A DNA stretch of 64,000 bases, taken from Pedobacter ginsenosidimutans (lineage in GTDB: Bacteria > Bacteroidota > Bacteroidia > Sphingobacteriales > Sphingobacteriaceae). Below are positions 38,001-45,781 of the stretch, one piece after another. Within the stretch, counting starts at the first letter, position 1. Every line of letters begins with the position of its first letter. Under the pieces are notes generated by a model. It was not told the DNA's origin and made no database searches. It saw only the letters and a program-made list of their open reading frames with translations. A program made the translations under genes and the position numbers. The stretch covers positions 1 to 64,000 of the forward strand of contig NZ_LMZQ01000017.1 of the NCBI RefSeq assembly GCF_001442625.1. The letters run 5' to 3'.

Positions 38001-38292
38001 TGCTTCGTGGGGAGATCCATCGCGTAATAGCCGCTTTTCTGACCGTTGGATCGAAGACGGTTCTTACCTGAAACTGAGAACAATATCATTAAGCTATAAT
38101 GTGCCTATAAAAGCCAGTTTTATCCGTTCGGCAACCGTTTATGCCATTGCCAATAATGTATTTACCGTGACTAATTATCTGGGTTACGACCCTGAGTTTA
38201 GTGCCGGAAGCAGCGTATTTGCCCGAGGCGTAGATATAGGTTTAGAACCCAGCTTTAGATCGATGTTCCTGGGTGTTAGAATCGGTTTGTAA
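35095..38292 (+). CDS. SusC/RagA-type TonB-dependent transporter (second of three)
   Basis: The 1065-residue protein has a signal peptide (1-27, ending SLLAQE). After a short spacer with Lys and Thr come the carboxypeptidase-D-like domain (about 48-120; VSGVVIGASSKKPLPGISV, LTDEKGNFKIGV) and the plug (LQGKIAGLEVLRRSGTPD, LIVVDGVIYD, ITLIKDGASVYGTKGANG). The barrel ends MFLGVRIGL. No clear TonB box is visible between the first domain and the plug. It differs clearly from the first SusC of this operon. With the following SusD it probably takes up a second size class or type of pectin fragment. Confidence 0.95.
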   Translation: MYNYTKTVIKGILPCLLFFALNNSLLAQEKDSVSTTVIKFKRPTGPQVSGVVIGASSKKPLPGISVSVTGYAAALTDEKGNFKIGVPNYNAVLVISGQGYQSKEEALKGRKTISKIALFEERYVSVYDAAVLPFGTALKNRTPYSASTVNLNGSWERSNETPDSYLQGKIAGLEVLRRSGTPDIGADLYLRGYNSLYAANQPLIVVDGVIYDVNTYGSSIIAGHQNNRLANIDLKDIDNITLIKDGASVYGTKGANGVLMITTGRAKDVATRLDFSAYGGYNGTVSLLPVMEADNYRIFLSDLLKTKPGMTDALIKAEPYMNDNPNPAYYNYHQNINWQDQVMSSGISQNYYLKVTGGDDIATYALSLGYLNNDGLTDSTNLTRYQTRFNANLNLSAKLKSQVNLAFTRSEQNLRDQGQAYATNPLYLALVKAPFLSPFELSETGVQSPNLADTDIFGTSNPSAAIKNIQALNRSYRFSGSVGFNYEFNKTFKANALVGITYDKVRENYFTPMLGIAPVLLPTAVGYNKAAAGVQRLFTVNTDTWVSYNKDLNEVSKLSANLGFRLQHSSAEVDNGASFNTASDDFVTLGGTQSTLRVVGGSLGKWNWLNNYFNVNYEAYNKYFVSFNIAADASSRFGKDIPDVLNFNGVKMALMPSVAASWLISSESFMANNNFIESLKLRASYGLTGNDDIGNYTAKSYYVSQNFLGRQGLVRGNIGNTALKWERNAKLNVGVDASFLKERLNISLDLYQNKISDMLIYEPLLTSTGFSYAVSNGGSMSNSGLELSINGRLINQTDLKWDMGLTYSLNRNKISQLGGNDQLLTQYSGATIITQIGDAANLFYGYKSNGVYTSAAEAVASGLSNKTADGAFIPFQGGDMKFADLNGDKVIDERDRQVIGNPNPDFVGAYSNKLSYKRWSLDALFTFSYGNEIYNSTRAILENMNGYNNQSPAAVNRWRVDGQATDVPRASWGDPSRNSRFSDRWIEDGSYLKLRTISLSYNVPIKASFIRSATVYAIANNVFTVTNYLGYDPEFSAGSSVFARGVDIGLEPSFRSMFLGVRIGL

Positions 38293-38312
38293 CCTTTAAA
38301 GAAAATATTGAG

Positions 38313-40025
38313 ATGAATAAGAATTTATATATCACCATTACCAGCTGTTTATTATTTGTGCTGGTATTGAGCAGCATCCTGTCCTGCAAAAAGGCATTCG
38401 ATATTGAGCCAGAAGATGCCTTAGAAGCTTCGCAAACCTATAGAAATGTGTACGATGCCGATGCAGCCGTGCTGGGTATTTATGGTAAATTTGTGAAGCT
38501 TGCCGATAAATACATGCTCTTGAACGAGTTGCGTGGCGATTTGCTGGATGTAACCTCCAATGCCAATAATTATTTAAAACAGCTGGGCACGCAAACCGTT
38601 GCAGCCGATAATCCTTATGCCGATCCAAAACCTTTTTATGAAGTAATTATCAACTGTAACGATGCCCTGAAGAACTTCAACATCATGCGGGAGAAAAAGC
38701 TGTTGGATAATACCCAATATTACCAACGTTATACCGATATCCTATTTCTGCGCAGCTGGTTATACCTGCAATTGGGTATCCATTATGGTACTGTACCTTA
38801 TGTAACCGATGCCTTAACCACCATCGCCGACCTGCAGGATGAAAGCAAGTTTCCTAAACTCTCTTTTGAAGATCTGTTAAGTCGCCTAATAGCTGAAACA
38901 GAAGCTACGCCGAGAGAATATTTAAACCAGAATACTTCAGCTGCAAGTCCAACGCTCATTTTGCCAATGGATGTGTATATCGTTAAAGATGGTGTTTTTA
39001 AATTTTTTATCCAGCGCCGCTCATTTTTAGGCGACCTGAACCTTTGGAAAGGAAATTACCTTAAGGCTGCCGGTTATTATAAGGATGTAATGGAAACGGG
39101 TACCAATTCGAGTACTGGTAGTGATCAGCAGATCGACTTATATGATACCTACCGTGTGGGGGATGACAACTCTCAGGATCATTCTTTAAAAACTACAGCT
39201 GTACTCAACCCATGGACCAAGATTTTTTCTGCACCATTGGCCGATCGTATTGCCAACTGGGAACGGATGTGGACATTACCTTTTAGCAGCAACTTTTCAC
39301 CGGGCAATCCATTGTTTACACTGTTTTCTAAATCAGGCGATTATCTGGTCAAACCATCCAGCTTATCAATCCGCAACTGGAACAACCAGATCCGTACAGA
39401 TGGAAGTTTAACCGATAGAAGAGGTTTAGATATGTCGTACCGTTTGGTGAATGGTATTGAACCTGAGGTATTAAAATATTCGCAGAATTATAGCCTGAGC
39501 ACGCCTTTTGATAAAACAGGGGTTTGGGTGATTTACCGTGCTGCTGTTTTACACCTGCGTTATGCAGAGGCGGCCAACCGGTTAGATCGACGGGTTTTGG
39601 CTGGTGCTCTGGTAAACAGTGGGATTAAAGCTGCTTTTGGTACCAAAGCACTTTATAATGGCGTACCTGATAGCTATCCCTTTGATTTTAATGGCGATGG
39701 AGGAACCATCAGGGGCAACTGGTACCGCAATTCGGGCATCAGGGGGCGTGCTGTAAACCAGGATTACCCAATCACTGTAGCCAATACAGTTTTAGAAGTA
39801 GAGGACCGTATTATGCAGGAAGAAGCCTTAGAAACTGCATTTGAAGGCTACCGCTGGCAAGATCTGTTGCGCATCGCTTTGCGCAGGCAATCTACCGATC
39901 CCAATTACCTGGCTGATAAAATAGCAGCTAAGTTCGAAGCCGCAGGCGATGGCGCATCCGCCTCCCTGGTACGCTCGCGCCTGGCCAATAAAGAAAACTG
40001 GTATTTACCCTTTAAATTAAAATAA
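38313..40025 (+). CDS. SusD/RagB-type lipoprotein (second of three)
   Basis: The 570-residue protein has a lipobox C25 (LSCKKAFDIEPEDAL). SusD features include the segment LRSWLYLQLGIHYGTVPYV, and near the end the EEALETAFEGYRWQDLLRIALRR stretch that replaces the usual FAFEGKRWYDLLR. It lies 20 bases after its SusC partner. The 570-residue length is slightly more than the average SusD, with a long central insert (about 280-400). It would bind glycan and close the partner barrel. The next gene is a pectate lyase, which supports a pectin substrate. Confidence 0.93.
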   Translation: MNKNLYITITSCLLFVLVLSSILSCKKAFDIEPEDALEASQTYRNVYDADAAVLGIYGKFVKLADKYMLLNELRGDLLDVTSNANNYLKQLGTQTVAADNPYADPKPFYEVIINCNDALKNFNIMREKKLLDNTQYYQRYTDILFLRSWLYLQLGIHYGTVPYVTDALTTIADLQDESKFPKLSFEDLLSRLIAETEATPREYLNQNTSAASPTLILPMDVYIVKDGVFKFFIQRRSFLGDLNLWKGNYLKAAGYYKDVMETGTNSSTGSDQQIDLYDTYRVGDDNSQDHSLKTTAVLNPWTKIFSAPLADRIANWERMWTLPFSSNFSPGNPLFTLFSKSGDYLVKPSSLSIRNWNNQIRTDGSLTDRRGLDMSYRLVNGIEPEVLKYSQNYSLSTPFDKTGVWVIYRAAVLHLRYAEAANRLDRRVLAGALVNSGIKAAFGTKALYNGVPDSYPFDFNGDGGTIRGNWYRNSGIRGRAVNQDYPITVANTVLEVEDRIMQEEALETAFEGYRWQDLLRIALRRQSTDPNYLADKIAAKFEAAGDGASASLVRSRLANKENWYLPFKLK

Positions 40026-40075
40026 CATCCTACATCATCCTATTATATATATAAATCGCAATTAAAATCTACCAA

Positions 40076-41380
40076 ATGTTAAATAGAAAGAAACCCGGTC
40101 AGTTGATGACCTACCATAGTGTGAAAAAATATTTTAAAAGTTTAGTTAGTATATTGTTTTTAGGCTTAACAGTGCATATTGCTCAAGCGCAGCAACTGGC
40201 TTTTCCAGGAGCGGAGGGCTTTGGCCGTTTTGCCATTGGCGGACGTGGGGGTACGGTATATCATGTAACCAACCTGAACGATACCGGTGCCGGCTCTTTT
40301 AGGGATGCTGTAAGTAAACCGGGCAGAACGGTTGTGTTTGATGTTTCAGGGGTTATTAAGATCGGTGGCAAAATTGCCGTATCGCCAAGAATTACCATAG
40401 CCGGACAAACCGCTCCAAAAGAAGGTATCACCATTTACGGCAATAGTGTTTCTTTTAAAGATTCGACCATTGTGCGCTACATGCGTTTTAGGGGCAGCAT
40501 TAACATGTCTAAAGGTTCATGCACAGTAGTTGCCGATGATCTGAACGATATTATATTCGACCATGTTTCAATCGAATGGGGGCGTTGGGATAACCTCCAC
40601 ATTAAAAAAAGCAAAAATGTAACCTTACAATATTGTGTGGTTGCCGAAAGTATCGATCCACAACGTTTTGGTGCCCTTTTAGAAGTGCCAGAATATGTAA
40701 CCATGCATCATTGTCTGTTCGCAGGCAACCAGAGCCGTAATCCCAAAGCAAAGGCCAAAATCGAATTTATAAACAATGTGGTGTACAACTGGGGTAAAAG
40801 TGGTTTTGTAGGCGGACATTCGAGCGCTGATCATTACCAGGATCTCGTAGCTAATTATTTTATCTCCGGACCAAGTTCTACCGATAGTTTTTTAAGCATG
40901 TTCAGCAAAACAGATCATGTTTACCACCGCGATAATTATACCGACCTCAATAAGGACGGAAAACTAAATGGCCGTCTCATTACTGATGAAGACTTTATCA
41001 AAGAAACAGCCACGCTTCTCAAAGAACCCTCACTTCTGCCAAAAAGCAGCGTTAAAATAAGCTCGGCAGCAAAGGCTTATCAAACAGTTTTGGCAGAAGC
41101 GGGTTCTTCATTAAAAAGAGATGCAGTAGATCTCCGTATTATGGGCTATTTAAAAAGTATCGGCACAAAAGGTGCTATATTTAAAACCGAGGCCGATGCC
41201 GGGGGACAACCAGAGACGAAGTTGGTTAAATTAAGCGTAAAGGATGCAGACCAAGACGGGATTCCGGATGGTTGGGAAAAATCAAAACGCTTAAACCCGA
41301 CAGATGCTATGGATGCACAGAAAATTAATGCAAATGGCTATAGCAACCTGGAGCAATATTTAAATGATTTAGTAAAATAA
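40076..41380 (+). CDS. Secreted pectate lyase-like protein (PL1-type beta-helix)
   Basis: The 434-residue protein has a signal peptide ending HIAQAQ; an inner ATG at 40106 would give a more normal signal length. The beginning FPGAEGFGRFAIGGRGGTVYHV is the hallmark of Bacteroidota pectate lyases. Beta-helix coils follow (GVIKIGGKIAVSPRITIAGQ, IIFDHVSIEWGRWDNLHIKK, NVTLQYCVVAES, FINNVVYNWGKSGFVGG). The C-terminus has a calcium-loop repeat DADQDGIPDGWE with a helix, as in thrombospondin type 3 or dockerin-like ends. It would cleave polygalacturonate by beta-elimination at the cell surface. It follows the second SusD by 50 bases and precedes a putative glycosidase by 5. Confidence 0.85.
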   Translation: MLNRKKPGQLMTYHSVKKYFKSLVSILFLGLTVHIAQAQQLAFPGAEGFGRFAIGGRGGTVYHVTNLNDTGAGSFRDAVSKPGRTVVFDVSGVIKIGGKIAVSPRITIAGQTAPKEGITIYGNSVSFKDSTIVRYMRFRGSINMSKGSCTVVADDLNDIIFDHVSIEWGRWDNLHIKKSKNVTLQYCVVAESIDPQRFGALLEVPEYVTMHHCLFAGNQSRNPKAKAKIEFINNVVYNWGKSGFVGGHSSADHYQDLVANYFISGPSSTDSFLSMFSKTDHVYHRDNYTDLNKDGKLNGRLITDEDFIKETATLLKEPSLLPKSSVKISSAAKAYQTVLAEAGSSLKRDAVDLRIMGYLKSIGTKGAIFKTEADAGGQPETKLVKLSVKDADQDGIPDGWEKSKRLNPTDAMDAQKINANGYSNLEQYLNDLVK

Positions 41381-41385
41381 GCGGT

Positions 41386-43530
41386 ATGTGTAGAATCGAA
41401 AACCAATTTAAGCGCTTGATGCTCTTCGTAATACTTTTCATCTGTAAGCCTGTTTTTGCACAGATTGATCGGGAGGCATTGGTGACGCGGCATACTGTTA
41501 TCGTAAAAAAAATAGATTCCCTTTCTTCCTTATCGGTTGGCAATGGCCGATTTGCTTTTACCGTTGATGCTACAGGACTGCAAAGTTTTCCGGACTGCTA
41601 TGCTAAAGGTGTTCCACTAGGCACACAATCGCAATGGGGATGGGGATCGTACAAAAATGAAGGTAAGTTTAACATCACCGAAGCCTATAAATATTACGAT
41701 CAATACGGCCGCAAAGTACCCTATACCGTACAGTTAAATACACCACTTAGAGCTAAAGAGGCTACTAATTATTTCCGCCAGAATGTACACCGTTTACAAT
41801 TGGGGAATATTGGTTTCGATCTGATTAAAAAGAACGGACAGCTCGCTAAAGCCAACGATATCAAAGACATTAACCAAAACTTAAACCCCTGGACGGGTGA
41901 AATTAAGAGTAGTTTTACCTTAGAAGGAATTCCTGTTGAGGTAACTACGGTTGGGCATCAGGATCTTGACCTGATCAGCGCATCGGTTTCGTCGCCTTTA
42001 ATTGCCGTTGGAAGATTAAAAATCAGGCTTAGGTACCCCGTAGCTACTGGCGAATGGGCAGATGTAGGAAATAATTGGAGCAATAACAACAAACACCATT
42101 CACAGTTAGTGGCCCAAAATGCCGATGGTGCTATAATTAAGCGCCAGATTGACTCTGCAGTTTATTATACTTCCTTTTCGTGGAAAGGTAAAGCACAACT
42201 GGCCGAGAAACAAGCGCATTATTTTACCATTACACCTAATAAAGCCAGTCAACAGTTTAGCTTCAGTTGTCTTTTTTCACCTCAGAAAAGCACTCAGGCT
42301 GTTCCTTCTTTTGCATTGAGCCAACAAAATAGTCAGGAGCAATGGAAAGCCTTTTGGATGAGCGGTGCTGCGGTCGATTTTAGTGGAAGTACTGATAAAC
42401 GTGCATTTGAACTCGAACGCAGGATTATCCTTTCCGAATACCTCACCAAAATACAATGTTCGGGCGATTTCCCCCCACAAGAAACTGGTCTAACCTACAA
42501 CAGCTGGTTTGGTAAACCGCATCTCGAAATGCATTGGTGGCATGGCGTTCATTTTGCATTATGGGGCAGACCTGAGTTATTAAACCGAAGTACTGATTGG
42601 TATTTTAAGGTTGCGGATAAGGCAAAGAAAATTGCACAGGTGCAAGGTTTTGATGGTGTACGCTGGCAGAAAATGACCGATAATAAAGGTAACGAAAGCC
42701 CCTCATCAATCGGTGCCATGTTGATCTGGCAGCAGCCGCACCTCATTACCTTTGCCGAATTGGAGTATCGCGCAAATCAAGATGAAAAGGTATTGCAAAA
42801 ATATAAAGACCTGGTGTTTAAAACGGCCGATTTTATGGCTTCGTTTGCTCATTTCGATGCTGCAAAAGGATGTTATGTACTCGGGCCCGGATTAATTCCC
42901 GCCCAAGAGCGTTTTAAGGCTGAAACTACCTTTAACCCTACATACGAGCTGGCTTACTGGGAATGGGGTTTGAAAACTGCACAAGAATGGCGTTTGCGTT
43001 TAGGTTTGTCACGGAACCCAAAATGGGATGAAGTGGTGACTAAATTATCACCTCTACCGATACAAAATGGCGTGTATCTGGCCGCAGAAAGTGCGCCTGA
43101 TTCTTACACCAATCCCGAATATAAAACCGATCACCCTTCCGTATTGGGGGCATTTGGTATGCTGCCGGAAACAAATTTATTGGATAAAGCAACCATGCGC
43201 AAAACTTTTGATCTGGTTTGGAAAGACTGGAGCTGGAATGATACCTGGGGATGGGATTTCCCGATGACGGCCATGACGGCTACGCGCTTAGGCATGCCCG
43301 AAAAAGCGATTGATGCCTTGCTGATGCCTGTACAAACCAATACTTACCTTATTAATGGCCATAACTACCAGGACGACCGCCTGCGTATTTATTTGCCTGG
43401 AAATGGTGGTTTACTTACCGCTGTGGCTTTAATGTGTGCTGGCTGGGACGGAAATAATACCACAAACCCTGGCTTCCCAAAAGATGGAACGTGGAAAGTG
43501 GAATGGGAGGGCTTTAAGAAGATGATGTAG
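41386..43530 (+). CDS. Secreted six-hairpin-glycosidase-like protein, last gene of the pectin operon
   Basis: The 714-residue protein has a signal peptide (about 1-26, ending PVFAQ). An N-terminal beta-sandwich (about 30-310; LSVGNGRFAFTVDATGLQ, LEGIPVEVTTVGHQ) is followed by an (alpha/alpha)6-type barrel. The barrel has GLTYNSWFGKPHLEMHWWHG, ALWGRPELLNRSTDWYF, WQQPHLITFAELEYRA and DWSWNDTWGWDFPMTAM. This architecture is that of GH65/GH95-like enzymes, but I cannot name the family. Aromatic and acidic residues in the barrel motifs would line an active site. The gene follows the pectate lyase by five bases and ends the operon. A role on pectin side chains or unsaturated products is inferred from context. 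Confidence 0.7.
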   Translation: MCRIENQFKRLMLFVILFICKPVFAQIDREALVTRHTVIVKKIDSLSSLSVGNGRFAFTVDATGLQSFPDCYAKGVPLGTQSQWGWGSYKNEGKFNITEAYKYYDQYGRKVPYTVQLNTPLRAKEATNYFRQNVHRLQLGNIGFDLIKKNGQLAKANDIKDINQNLNPWTGEIKSSFTLEGIPVEVTTVGHQDLDLISASVSSPLIAVGRLKIRLRYPVATGEWADVGNNWSNNNKHHSQLVAQNADGAIIKRQIDSAVYYTSFSWKGKAQLAEKQAHYFTITPNKASQQFSFSCLFSPQKSTQAVPSFALSQQNSQEQWKAFWMSGAAVDFSGSTDKRAFELERRIILSEYLTKIQCSGDFPPQETGLTYNSWFGKPHLEMHWWHGVHFALWGRPELLNRSTDWYFKVADKAKKIAQVQGFDGVRWQKMTDNKGNESPSSIGAMLIWQQPHLITFAELEYRANQDEKVLQKYKDLVFKTADFMASFAHFDAAKGCYVLGPGLIPAQERFKAETTFNPTYELAYWEWGLKTAQEWRLRLGLSRNPKWDEVVTKLSPLPIQNGVYLAAESAPDSYTNPEYKTDHPSVLGAFGMLPETNLLDKATMRKTFDLVWKDWSWNDTWGWDFPMTAMTATRLGMPEKAIDALLMPVQTNTYLINGHNYQDDRLRIYLPGNGGLLTAVALMCAGWDGNNTTNPGFPKDGTWKVEWEGFKKMM

Positions 43531-43625
43531 GAGGGAATGGAATAGGTAAGATGAGATGTATGATGGGAAGTGTGGAATGTGAAATCGAATAGGTTAGGCT
43601 ATTAGTCCGGCGCCGGGTATTAACC

Positions 43626-43637
43626 GGGCTTAAGCCC
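43626..43637. repeat. Perfect 12-base palindrome GGGCTTAAGCCC
   Basis: The word lies between the end of the pectin operon and the terminator before the HxlR gene. It may add to termination or be a small repeat relic; no other function is visible. Confidence 0.4.
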
Positions 43638-43645
43638 AAAACCTT

Positions 43646-43678
43646 AAAGGGCTGCTCGTTAAAAAGGCAACCCTTTTT
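43646..43678. terminator. Terminator hairpin between the PUL operon and HxlR gene
   Basis: AAAGGGCTGC (43646-43655) pairs with GGCAACCCTTT (43667-43677) with one mismatch, and the T-run TTTTT follows. It would end the long PUL transcript. The opposite strand also begins with A residues, so HxlR transcription coming the other way could stop here too. Confidence 0.6.
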
Positions 43679-43714
43679 GCTAGACTTTCAGTATGTTATC
43701 GTTAATGGTTATTT

Positions 43715-44092
43715 TCAATAGGGTTTTTTAACAAATTCGCCTTCTTGCATCGCAATCTGATTACCCCATGCGGTAATCGCTTCTAAAATGGGCCTGAATG
43801 TTTTTCCAAAATCGGTTAGGTTATAAATCACTTTTATCGGCGGTTTATCGCCGTAAACTTTTCTCGACACCAAGCCATCTTTTTCCAATTGCTTTAATTG
43901 CAGGCTCAATGTCATTTCGGTAACAGATGGTATGTCTTTACGAAGCTCATTGTACCTCTTTGCTTTATCCTTTAAATGATAAAGAATAACAGCCTTCCAT
44001 TTGCCACCCACCAAGCTCATCGCAAGGCTAACTGTGCAAGGATAAATTTCCTCCTTTAGTTTTACGTAATCGCTAATACATTCTGTTTTCAT
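43715..44092 (-). CDS. HxlR-family winged-helix transcription regulator
   Basis: The 125-residue protein has the HxlR pattern. There is an early Cys (CTVSLAMSLVGGKWKAVILYHL, about 19-40), then RYNELRKDIPSVTEMTLSLQLKQLEKDGLVSRKVY as helix-turn-helix and wing, then YNLTDFGKTFRPILEAI. Members often respond to reactive electrophiles or aldehydes through a conserved Cys; C18/C19-region cysteines could serve here. It is transcribed divergently from an NmrA-type oxidoreductase, the usual regulator-target arrangement, with palindromes between them. I infer that it represses both genes. Confidence 0.92.
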   Translation of the reverse strand: MKTECISDYVKLKEEIYPCTVSLAMSLVGGKWKAVILYHLKDKAKRYNELRKDIPSVTEMTLSLQLKQLEKDGLVSRKVYGDKPPIKVIYNLTDFGKTFRPILEAITAWGNQIAMQEGEFVKKPY

Positions 44093-44125
44093 TCTACTGT
44101 TTTAACCTATCCTTTTGGATAGTTA

Positions 44126-44176
44126 TTGCAAATTTATGTTACTATATATAGTTTTGCAACTATAATTTTTATAGTT
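44126..44176. promoter_or_regulatory. Overlapping divergent promoters with palindromic operators
   Basis: Plus strand: TTG (44126-44128), 20 bases, TAGTTTTG (44149-44156). Minus strand: TTG (44159-44157), 20 bases, TAAATTTG (44136-44129). Both fit TTG-N19/20-TAnnTTTG and interlock. The palindrome ACTATATATAGT (44141-44152) lies in the shared spacer, and a second inverted repeat AACTATAA/TTATAGTT is at 44158-44176. They are likely HxlR operators. Confidence 0.6.
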
Positions 44177-44191
44177 AATAAAATAATATAA

Positions 44192-45166
44192 ATGAGACCA
44201 GATTTTAAAGCAAATGAGGTGATCGAAAAAGACAAGCCATTGATCACTATCGTAGGCGTTTTGGGCAAACAGGGGCGCAGCGCAGCACTTACGCTATTGC
44301 ATAGCGGGCGTTATCGTGTACGGGGCATTACACGCCGTGTAGATTCACCAGAGGCACTTAATTTGACTGAGATTGGGGCTGAGCTCGTAAGTTTACCGCT
44401 TGATTTGAGCTATGAGAAAGATTTCGTTGAAGCATTCCGTGGATCGGAAGGCGTTTTCATCATGACACCAAGTATTGTGCCGCCGCATAACCACGAAATG
44501 GAGCTGGGTAAACAATTAGCGGATGCGGCGGTTGAGGCTGGAGTTAAGCATATTATTTTTAGTAGTTTGGAAAATGTGGAAAAAATTACAAACGGAAAAA
44601 AGTTTGCTCCTCATTTTACCGATAAAGCAATGATTGAAGCATATATCCGCACGCTTCCAATCACCAGCTCGTTTATTTATATGGCCTTTTTCTACACCAA
44701 TCTAATGGAGTTTTATCCCCCGAAATTGGTTGGAGATACGCTTGTATTTCCGATTTATTTACCTGAGGATTTTCGTGCCCCATTTGTTGATCCCCTTACC
44801 GCTACTGGGCCAGCGGTTTTAGAGATATTTTCCAATCCAGATGTATATGCAGGTAAATCTTTGCCTGTTATCGGCGACATTATTTCGCCCCGGGAAATGA
44901 TAGATACATTTATTCGGGTAACAGGTAAAAAGGCTATCTATAGTTCCGCATTTACACAAGAAGCATTGCTTCGCCACTTCCCTGAATTCGGTACAAATGA
45001 GCTTTTGGTAAAGGAAATTTTAGGAATGGCAGAATATGCTGTAGATTATGGTTATTTCGGCAAGGAGCGTGATTTGTTATGGAGCCGCAAGGTTAACCAA
45101 AGCAGTCTAAGTTGGGAACAATTTCTGCGCAGTACCGGATGGCAAGGCCAAAAGCAGACTTACTGA
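44192..45166 (+). CDS. NmrA-type NAD(P)-binding oxidoreductase
   Basis: The 324-residue protein starts with a Rossmann beta-strand and a GxxGxxG-like loop (ITIVGVLGKQGRSAALTLL), then RVRGITRR with basic residues that favour NADPH. A segment typical of the NmrA/atypical SDR family follows (GSEGVFIMTPSIVPPHNHEMELGKQ, split by a loop), and SSLENVEKI occupies the usual strand-five position. No Tyr-x-x-x-Lys catalytic pair is evident, as usual for NmrA-like sensors or quinone/aldehyde reductases. It is divergent from the HxlR gene, which probably controls it. A role in reducing reactive carbonyls or quinones is inferred; the substrate is unknown. Confidence 0.82.
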   Translation: MRPDFKANEVIEKDKPLITIVGVLGKQGRSAALTLLHSGRYRVRGITRRVDSPEALNLTEIGAELVSLPLDLSYEKDFVEAFRGSEGVFIMTPSIVPPHNHEMELGKQLADAAVEAGVKHIIFSSLENVEKITNGKKFAPHFTDKAMIEAYIRTLPITSSFIYMAFFYTNLMEFYPPKLVGDTLVFPIYLPEDFRAPFVDPLTATGPAVLEIFSNPDVYAGKSLPVIGDIISPREMIDTFIRVTGKKAIYSSAFTQEALLRHFPEFGTNELLVKEILGMAEYAVDYGYFGKERDLLWSRKVNQSSLSWEQFLRSTGWQGQKQTY

Positions 45167-45541
45167 TTTCTTTCAATCGCCTACTTCATCAAGGGGAAGC
45201 TATGGAAATAGGTTGATAATGATTTAAAATTTTTCCTGGCTTAAATATATAAGAATATAATATTACGTTAGTTGACATTTCCACTAGAAAATCAGTGTCA
45301 AAATGTTACCAATCCATTTTATTACAATTAAGATATGATATTTTTTGCCAGATTTTCACAAAACTTATACCTAGTGAACATGCCTTTTGCTATATGTAAT
45401 TACGTTTTATCCAAACATTAATAAAATTATATTCTGTTTAAACCTGAATTTATATTTCACATTTGAAATTAAACTTGTAAAAGAACTTATTATTGTTTTA
45501 ATTTGTCTACTAAATCTATAGATTTAATAGGTAAATTAATT
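45167..45541. other. A+T-rich upstream region of the small ORF and third SusCD pair
   Basis: No gene is supported here. The last part has a possible weak promoter: TTG at 45475-45477, a 21-base spacer and TTAATTTG ending at 45505, one base off the TAnnTTTG consensus. That would give an RNA starting about 30 bases before the small ORF at 45542. Confidence 0.35.
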
Positions 45542-45673
45542 ATGAAACAATTTTTACATTCAGGTATTTCCATCGAAAAGGATGGAAGTTTTCGAAAAAG
45601 TTTAAACCTTGAGCAATGTGCTGCAGTAAAAGAACTGGAACATTGCCGAATGTGTAACTGCACAGGCCGCTAA
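45542..45673 (+). CDS. Small Cys-rich ORF of 43 residues, possible precursor or leader peptide
   Basis: An ATG with an A/T-rich lead opens a frame of 43 codons ended by TAA. The product starts MKQFLHSGISIEKDGSFRKS, continues with a helical LEQCAAVKELEH and ends CRMCNCTGR. It has four Cys, three of them in a CxxCxC cluster near the C-terminus, and no signal peptide or membrane segment. This leader-then-Cys-core layout recalls RiPP precursors or small metal-binding peptides, but no modification enzyme is encoded in the window. A weak hairpin TTAGC/GCTAA (45677-45695) follows the stop. It lies 108 bases before a SusC/SusD/M14 peptidase set on the same strand. It may also be a regulatory leader peptide, or not translated at all. 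Confidence 0.45.
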   Translation: MKQFLHSGISIEKDGSFRKSLNLEQCAAVKELEHCRMCNCTGR

Positions 45674-45781
45674 ATCTTAGCATTTTTTAAGCTAAAAATC
45701 CTTTATCCAAATCCATCACAACCATGCAGCCCCTAAAAGGTTAATGGAAGTGTTTTGTCCAAACATTCCCAAACAAAAAAA

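Noticed and set aside
45755..45781. TTG start for the third SusC
   Set aside because: The extension is hydrophilic and precedes the signal peptide; the ATG at 45782 has an A-rich leader and fits the family.
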